A stretch of DNA of 64,000 nt from Paulownia fortunei (Eukaryota; Streptophyta; Magnoliopsida; Lamiales; Paulowniaceae), in contig CM033108.1 in NCBI GenBank assembly GCA_019321725.1, positions 7,024,060 to 7,088,059 of the forward strand. Direction: 5' to 3'. Of this stretch, positions 57,544 to 64,000 are shown in pieces. Position 1 is the first letter of the stretch. Each line of letters starts with the position of its first letter. The notes below the pieces were generated by a model, which worked only from the letters and a program-made list of their open reading frames with translations, was not told the origin of the DNA and did no database searches. The position numbers and the translations under genes are program-made.

Positions 57544-57900
57544 TTAATGCTCATCATTCAGATGTTTTATGTCTTTGAACACATTAAAAATCACTTGATC
57601 ATCTCCTATTATAAGTATCAACCTCCCTAGTTGAACATTGATTAATGTCTTACCCGTAGCTAGAAAGGATCTACGTAGAATGAAAGGCATGTCCATATCC
57701 TCTTTCATGTCCATGACAACAAAATCAACTAGAAATATAAATTTATCTACCTTGACAAGCACATCCTTAATGATGCCTCTAGGATACTTGATGGATAGAT
57801 TGGCAAGTTGCAAAGTTACCTTAGGCTTTGGCTCTCCAAGTCCAAGTTTCCTAAAAACAGTCATAGGCATGAGATTAATGCTAACATCCAAATCACACAA
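57544..57900 (-). pseudogene. Athila-like retropepsin (aspartic protease)
   Basis: An open 118-codon segment reads CDLDVSINLMP, VFRKLGLGEPKP, VTLQLANLSIKYPRGI, DVLVKVDKFIFLVDFVVMDM and FLATGKTLINVQLG. The family reads CDLGASINLMPxSVFxKLG. The catalytic Asp is kept, but Gly-Ala after D-L is replaced by Asp-Val, which should abolish activity. Upstream, MPSYAKFLKEI..KRKLEKHE (58073-58005) belongs to the gag-protease linker. Confidence 0.9.
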
Positions 57901-59612
57901 GACTTTGGAAAATGAAATTGGACCAATAGTGCAAGGGTAGAAAAACTCCCGGGGTCCTTAAGCTTGTTTTGTACAATCGCCGAACATTCATCGATCAAGT
58001 TCACCATCTCATGTTTCTCTAATTTTCTTTTGTTAAGCCATATTTCTTTCAAGAATTTAGCATAACTAGGCATTTAAATTAAAGCATCAGTAAATGGTAT
58101 GTTAATATGTAACTTTTTAAAGACTTCAAGAAATTTAGAGAATTATACATCTAACTCTTACTTTTTCAATGCCATAATAAAATAGGGAGGAACACTTATC
58201 GCTTTATTAAGTATGACTGGTGTGGAAATGTGCTAGGCTTTGATGTCGATGTATGCTCTTCCTCCTCCTTTTGTTGATGTTTTTTTTCTTACCATTGGGA
58301 ATTGGAGTCCTCTTCTTTAGATCTACTTTATTCATGTTCGAATCTACCTCTTTTCTACTCCTCAAGACGATAGCCATGATATGCACTTTAGGATTTTTCT
58401 CTGAGTCACTACACAATGCCTCTTGAGCATGTCCCGAAACCATGCTTGCAATTTGACCTACTTGAGATTTCAAATTTTGTAAGGTTGTCATATTATTTTA
58501 AATTCTCACTTCGGTATTAGTAATGAAATTGGCCACAAGCTCTTTCAAATTCGATTTCTTCTCTTAGGGTGGGTAATCGGGTGGTGGAGGCATCGCCATG
58601 TTTTGATTGGCTTGAGAAGTACCTTGGCTAATTTGACTTCTCCATGCGAAATTTGGGTGATTTCTCCATTTGGGATTGTATGTTTGGGAATAGGGATAGT
58701 TTGCTTCCCTATTAAAATTTTCAACATAATTAGCTTGCTCGGATGAGGATGAAAATGGGTTCCCTACTTGGCACTCTGTGCTATAGTATATACCTCCACA
58801 TAACTCACATGCGGCAATTTTTGCACCTTCATCGCCGAAGCACTTATGTTATCAATCTTCTTGTTCAATGCTTCAATTTGAGTTGAAATGGTGGAGTATA
58901 TGTCAATAGTGTGTACTCTTATTGCTTCTTTCCCAAACTTCTATCTGTTTGTCATTGATAACTATTAGATATCATTTTCTCTAACAACTTGTATCCTTTC
59001 TTCAAAGTTTTCCTCATGATTGTGCCTTATGTCGTTGCATCTATCATAGCTCAATTAGTGGGTGACAAACCATTGTAAAATATTTGCTCTTGAAGACATG
59101 TAGGCAAACCATGATGTGGGCACCTCCTCAAAAAATCCTTGAACCTCTCTCAACCTTCATACAAGAACTCCAACTCAAATTGCACAAATATAGTAATGTC
59201 ATTCCTCATTTTGGTGGTTTTAGAAGGTGGAAAGTACTTGGCAAGGAATGTTTATGCCATCGCATCCCCTGTGGTGATTGATCCAATGGGCAACAAATTA
59301 AGTCAACTCTTAGTTTTGTCCCTCAAGGAAAATAGAAACAATCTTAGTCTAATAGCATCATTGATCTATCGCTCCATTGTGCTTAAAAGTATAAAAAATC
59401 TCCAAGAAGTTTACGATGTGGGCATTGGGGTCATCACTGGGTAAACCACCATAGTGCACCAAAGTTTGTATCATTTGAATGATCGTTAGTTTAATCTTAA
59501 AAATGTTTGCTTGTATTATCGGCCATCTATTACTTGAATTTGTCATATTGATCGAAGGTTTAGCATAGTCTAACAATGATATATTCTCCTCGTCTTGCTT
59601 GTTGTTGGCCAT
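57901..59612 (-). pseudogene. Athila-like gag
   Basis: The start is ATG at 59612 (MANNKQDEENISLLDYAKPS). IQANIFKIKLTIIQMIQTLV, HYGGLPSDDPNAHI and FLEIFYTFKHNGA (59520-59365) follow. Shifted frames then carry the retrotransposon gag fold down to about 59000, a CELC/GG-like region at about 58800, NPKWRNHPNFAW-type sequence at about 58650, and LQNLKSQVGQIASM (about 58485-58440). Gag forms the particle shell. Stops and frameshifts are frequent in the middle. The 65- and 101-codon plus-strand frames at 59084-59444 are antisense shadows. Confidence 0.85.
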
Positions 59613-59865
59613 TCTTCCCTCTTTTGCTTTCCTTATTAACAAACGAAGAGTTCTTTCAATTTTCGGTTCGTATGGCTTAAGATCCTGTGTAAGTGACCGA
59701 GTTATGCACCAATAATAGCTATAATGAAAAACAAGTCTCTCAAAGTAGCTTGTACAAAGAAAATGAAATAAAGAAAAAAAAATAAAAGCAATGAAACAAA
59801 AATAAAGCAAATAAAATCGTTAAACTACAACTAGATAAATCAACCTCAATAATTTAAAATCAAAC

Positions 59866-59883
59866 TCCCCGACAACGATGCCA
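59866..59883 (-). promoter_or_regulatory. Primer binding site, tRNA-Asp type
   Basis: The minus strand reads TGGCATCGTTGTCGGGGA, two bases from TGGCGCCGTTGCCGGGGA, the primer site typical of Athila/Tat elements. Confidence 0.9.
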
Positions 59884-59889
59884 AAAACT

Positions 59890-61394
59890 TGGTATGGCTT
59901 GCACTTAAATGTAATCTAATTCTGCAAGTGTACAGGTTAACAAGTAATAAAGTATATGAGTATACGGATGTCGTCTCCCTAAAGAGTATATGAGCAACTA
60001 CTAAAGCGTAGAAAATCCAACTATATTTAACCTATCAATGTTGATTGAATTGAAAACTTAAAACTATAATATTAACAAGCAACATATACAATAAAAAAAA
60101 CAAGGGATTTAAACTTAGGTGAAGAAGTATCAAGGCATTGGATTGTCGTTCTATTGCGTTATGAATTCTTAGAATTTAGTGAATAGGATTGACATTGAAT
60201 TATGTGACAGAGGGAACTCCAATTTTATGTAATACTCTTTTCCAAGATGCACCATATATATTACTAGAAAGCAATCGCTATATTCTTATACAAGTTTAAC
60301 TATCTAATAATACATTAGGCTTTGTGATTTTCTCTAGCTTTCGACAGTCAAGTCTATGATTATTGCATGTGCTAACTCCAATATTCCTATAGTGATCTAG
60401 CCCACGACATACACTAAACGATCACTTGTTGTGATACTACCTTCTAGTCTCAATCACAATAATAAGGTTCATCTCAAAACTGGCCAAGTTAACAGTTCAC
60501 AATTTCAAAGAAATAACTTTCCAAGCCTTGGCAAAGTTGATTTTAGTTCATACTGAAATAAAGAAAACAACACTTGTTTCTCAACATCATGCCTTTATAA
60601 TATTCTTTAGAACTAAAAAAATCAAAAGAAAACTAAATTAAAAGTTACAACCCCAACGGAGAGTCTTCACTTCTAGCTTTAGATTCTCTTTACACAAAGT
60701 AGCTCCTTCTTCCCTTGTCTTGAATCCCCAACTCCTTAATGATAGGTGTGTGTGCTTTTGTTGTAGTATGTGGAGAAATATGGAAGAATGGGTGTTTTGA
60801 GTGGAGATGAGAGGTGTGTGAGAATTTTTATGTAGAGTGTGTGTGGGTTATAAACTGTGTGTTCAATGATGTGTATATGTGTGTTGTTCAAGAAAATTAT
60901 GTGTAAGCATGTGTGTATTTATCATTTGTGTGATGTAATTATTTATATTAATGTATCTAATAAAGTGTCATATGATGTGTGAGGGTGTAGTGGTGTATAA
61001 CAAGAAAGCATTCCATGCATGGATTAGATGGACACTTGTCCTTAAAATTCCACACATAATTTTTTTTTTCAATTTTGGACCACTAATGCCGACGCCACAT
61101 GGGGATATTGCATTACCTGAGAAGAGGCTGCTCATTGCCTGATTTTAAACCCTCGTATTGCGCTGTAATTCAGGGGGGTGTCGCGGCATGACCTAGGGGG
61201 TGTCGTGGCACGTGGTCTTCTTCATCCATCGATGCAACCCAGGGGTGTTGCAGCACGAGACATTCTTTGTCTAATATTTGCCATTTTTCACCATATCTTT
61301 ACTTCATTCTTAATATTTAGTCCTTACACACAATTATCATAAAATAAGGCACAATTATATCATTTGTAAGACAATAACATGTGCAATTATGCTC
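59890..61394 (-). repeat. 5' LTR of Athila-like element
   Basis: It runs from TGAGCATAATTGCAC (minus strand, at 61394) to GCCATACCA at 59890, about 1.5 kb, next to the primer site. A TATA-like TTTATAACC lies on the minus strand at about 60847-60855. GC-rich repeats GGGTGTCG.GGCA (three, 61172-61262) stand out. No second LTR is present in the window. Confidence 0.72.
61170..61265. repeat. Triplicated GGGTGTcGcGGCA motif in Athila-like LTR
   Basis: GGGTGTCGCGGCATG, GGGTGTCGTGGCACG and GGGTGTTGCAGCACG occur at about 61176, 61198 and 61245. The solo LTR at 45873-45931 also has paired GC-rich motifs in the equivalent upstream part. Confidence 0.75.
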
Positions 61395-61424
61395 ATGCAG
61401 GTGTCCGAAATGTTACAATTTATA

Positions 61425-61668
61425 AGCCTATCTCCCATCTGGATGAACCTTCAACATGAAACTAGTTTAAAAACAAAGTCATGGAGGCATAATCCATGAT
61501 TGCCATCATTTATGTGACGATGCCGCGTAGCTAGTATGGTTCAGGGGCTTTATTCAATTGTCTAAGTACAATTAAAGATAAAGAAGCACCATTTTATTAA
61601 TATACTTTGAATAAGACTGTTTTAGTATAGAAGTTCCACTAATTGGCATGTCAAACATTACTCTAACG
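61425..61668 (-). repeat. LTR fragment, copia family A
   Basis: It matches 17338-17586 (ACTAGTTTAAAAACAAAGTC, TTTTATTAATAT, AATTGGCATGTC). It ends in CTCTAAC, the degenerate LTR edge. Confidence 0.75.
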
Positions 61669-61954
61669 TTAAGTCGCTACTGTCCAAACTAAAGGATATA
61701 AAAGTAGAAATGAGGCAGATAGAATAAAACTAGAGACCAGGTTGCAGTATCAGTAGTATTTGGGGAACCAGAGATTGAGAAGAAACTAGAGACTTAGTTT
61801 TAGGAACTAAGTATTTAGATTAGAAGTGACTTGGTTATAAGTCTTAATTTGTTCAAGTGAATTCCTCCTTTGTGTAAGGGGTAGAGTGGAATAGAAGGAT
61901 TACCCTTCCTTCTAACTAATATAAATTGATGTGTTGTTTGTGTTGGTCCCAAGT
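61669..61954. other. No assignable feature
   Basis: No coding block recognised. It could be the 3' internal end of a gypsy element if the LTR at 61955 is real. Confidence 0.35.
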
Positions 61955-64000
61955 TGTAATACCCAATTCTCACACTACTCACTTGACCAATATGATTTAT
62001 GGATGACATGCTACTTATATGCTAATTTGCATTAACACCTACATGGCATATATTGCATTCTTAATCATTAAACCTCTAATGCTATCACATGATGTTAGTG
62101 GTTGATCTCCTACAACCTAATTAAGTAATTCTATATTTATATAAGAAAAAAATAGATTTTTCAATATATTGGATATTCATAGGTTATATATTATAATTTT
62201 GAAAGTGTTAAAGGTGTTACTAGTAAGCTTATATGAATCGATTCAATTAGATTGAGGTGTTTTAAAAGTATACATCCATGAATTAACATACTTGAGATAT
62301 TGGACATGATATAATATGATTTAAGTGTCATATTATGAGGTCCATATGTGCATATGATTTTAGAAATGCAAACTAGACAATCATTTAAGAATCGAGTGCC
62401 AATCGATTTAAAGACCGAATGAACGGTTAAGAAATTAGGGCAAGAATTTATTATCCGATCATATGAAATTAAAATAGGTTTTAAATAGATAAATAAATAT
62501 TGATAAACACTAGATTAGAGCTGTATAAGGTGTGAATAATATTAGATTTGAATCACCACTTGACACATCAAGCTTTGCTAGCTCAATCTACTACCTCAAC
62601 CTTTCTTCATTTCTATCCTTCAACCACGACCAAAAACTATTTTTTGAGCTATTTCATCTCCCAAACCTCCATATTAAATTTTAGAAGTTTCTCTCAAGTG
62701 ATGCCAAGTAAATAAAAAAAGCGAATGAAGCAAAGGGAAGTAAGGAGGAGCAAGTAGAAGCTTAAATTTGTGCATAGGTGAATTTAACTCATGCTTTTGA
62801 TTTAAGTTCTTGAATTGTTTGAGTGTTTATGATTTTTAATTCTTCTATTATTGTCTATAATTATGTTAGGATGTTGTTTATGATCTTATAATTCACAAAA
62901 GAGGGATTTTTAATTACAAAATAGCAATAGAAATCACTAGGGACAAAAATTGTATATTTGCTGATTTTTATTTTTTAAGATTTGTATATGTATAATAACT
63001 TGATTAAAAGTTATATATCTCACCATATACTTGTTTATATATGAGTTTAGGTAATGTATGTATGTTTGGAGAAGTTATAAATTGAAATGTGGTTTGATAT
63101 TTAAAGAGACTTAAAATTGTCATGATAGAACTTATAGTTTTTATGTTGTGATACGTGGGTTGGTTTTGCTAAGGTAAATTAGTAATTTAGGCAATTATAA
63201 AATATGATTACATTTTTCTACATGTTAGCTAAGTGTGGTAAAATTTGGGAGTGATTGCATATGCTTAGGGATGTCAAAATTATCATGCCACTAAATTGGA
63301 CATCAAGAAAATATAAAAATGTGAATCTATCCCATTTGATAGCTTAACATGTTTTAATCTAGACATGTTGCTATTGAGTGTCATCAATTAGGTACATGCT
63401 ATTAGAGTTATAATACTTCAATTATATAATGTTTACATATATCTATAATGATAAATTAAGGTATTTGAGGGACTATATTGGGTTTTAGTTTGTAAAAGCT
63501 TGATTATTACCTAGATAGCTTGGTGTTTAAGGTCTTAGTATGATATTTTATGCTTTCAACTTGCCAAATTGGGAATGGTGCTTGATGTTGGGTAATATTA
63601 TAGGCTATTTACATCTAAGATTGGAGTAGAATAATAAACAAATCTAGACTAAGCCACCATCCAAGTGAAAGGTAAGTAAAGATTCATTTGCAACTACAAT
63701 GCGTAAACATAGTACGTCTTGAAGCATTTATCCTAATGTGTTGGTGATATTTAAATTGATTGGATGACAAGTATATTATGTACCTTAAGAGTCTTATGAT
63801 TCTCGAAACATGTTTGCATTCGTATTGAATATACCATTCTTGCATGCACAATATGATTTGAGAAATAATTTTTAGAAAGAAAATATTTTGGTTGGCCACT
63901 ATTAGTGTACCGAGCCATACGAGATGTGCTTATGTGATATTTTGGGGCATAGCGAGTATTACTTCTCAGATGATCATAGGGGTTGATAGGGGGTGTACCT
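61955..64000 (+). repeat. Possible Ty3/gypsy LTR running off the window
   Basis: TGTAATACCCAATTCTCACA resembles the start of many plant gypsy LTRs and of the LTR at 47846 (TGTAATACACAGG). The following 2 kb has no gene, and the style (CTTCATTTCTATCCTTCAAC, a late GGGGCATAGCGAG) fits such an LTR. No second copy is present to prove it. The 71-codon minus frame at 63684 has no recognised domain. Confidence 0.35.

Noticed and set aside
58207..58491. 94-codon minus frame as an independent gene
   Set aside because: It is a surviving segment of the Athila-like gag, in order with the blocks on either side.
61815..62009. 64-codon minus-strand frame
   Set aside because: No domain; it spans the likely LTR start at 61955.

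Overview
This is a gene-poor, AT-rich stretch of a flowering-plant (probably eudicot) nuclear genome. The evidence is degraded plant LTR retrotransposons of both superfamilies with tRNA-iMet or tRNA-Asp primer sites, a hAT (Ac-like) DNA transposon, a Mutator-like element carrying a GRF zinc-finger gene, and host exons bounded by GT/AG sites. I see no intact protein-coding gene. Almost every short open frame lies inside a broken element or is a chance frame. All assignments come from reading translations and repeats by eye. No database search was run.

Layout. 146-1425: Ty1/copia reverse transcriptase/RNase H relic. 2894-17957: exons of a decayed host gene of the plant PHD-finger plus GNAT acetyltransferase class (related to INCREASED DNA METHYLATION 1). 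Its introns hold a hAT element (about 5346-7380) and a complete Ty1/copia element (7908-17586, minus strand) flanked by the target duplication TGGAC. 18999-19320: probable MITE. 19360-20225: unassigned, less AT-rich block. 20226-22440: short LTR-leader-LTR copia derivative joined to an inverted LTR of a second family. 22451-28356: SIRE-like copia element with 5' LTR, primer site, gag and pol. 29110-37115: two outward-facing copia 3' ends; between them is a Mutator-like element (31118-33775) with long inverted repeats and a perfect 10-bp target duplication. 37116-41258: repeated LTR/spacer/inverted-LTR units and another copia relic. 41259-51556: two Ty3/gypsy copies in tandem sharing one LTR (47846-50141); the first has its integrase split by a 2-kb solo LTR. 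51976-52560: a second PHD/GNAT-family gene piece, cut off by a tandem array of a very small TRIM-like retroelement. 53329-56005: the inverted LTR composite again. 56008-61394: copia fragment, then an Athila-like Ty3/gypsy element on the minus strand with LTR, tRNA-Asp primer site, gag, protease and reverse transcriptase. 61425-64000: LTR fragment, then a possible gypsy LTR running off the window.

The most informative points are these. The host gene survives as exon islands up to 10 kb apart, and a complementary upstream piece of the same family lies 34 kb away. A composite of LTR end, about 425-bp spacer and inverted LTR end from a related family recurs four times. The Mutator-like element pairs a spliced GRF zinc-finger gene with an opposing transposase relic. 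A palindrome resembling GTGTTGCAACAC recurs about ten times along the SIRE-like element.
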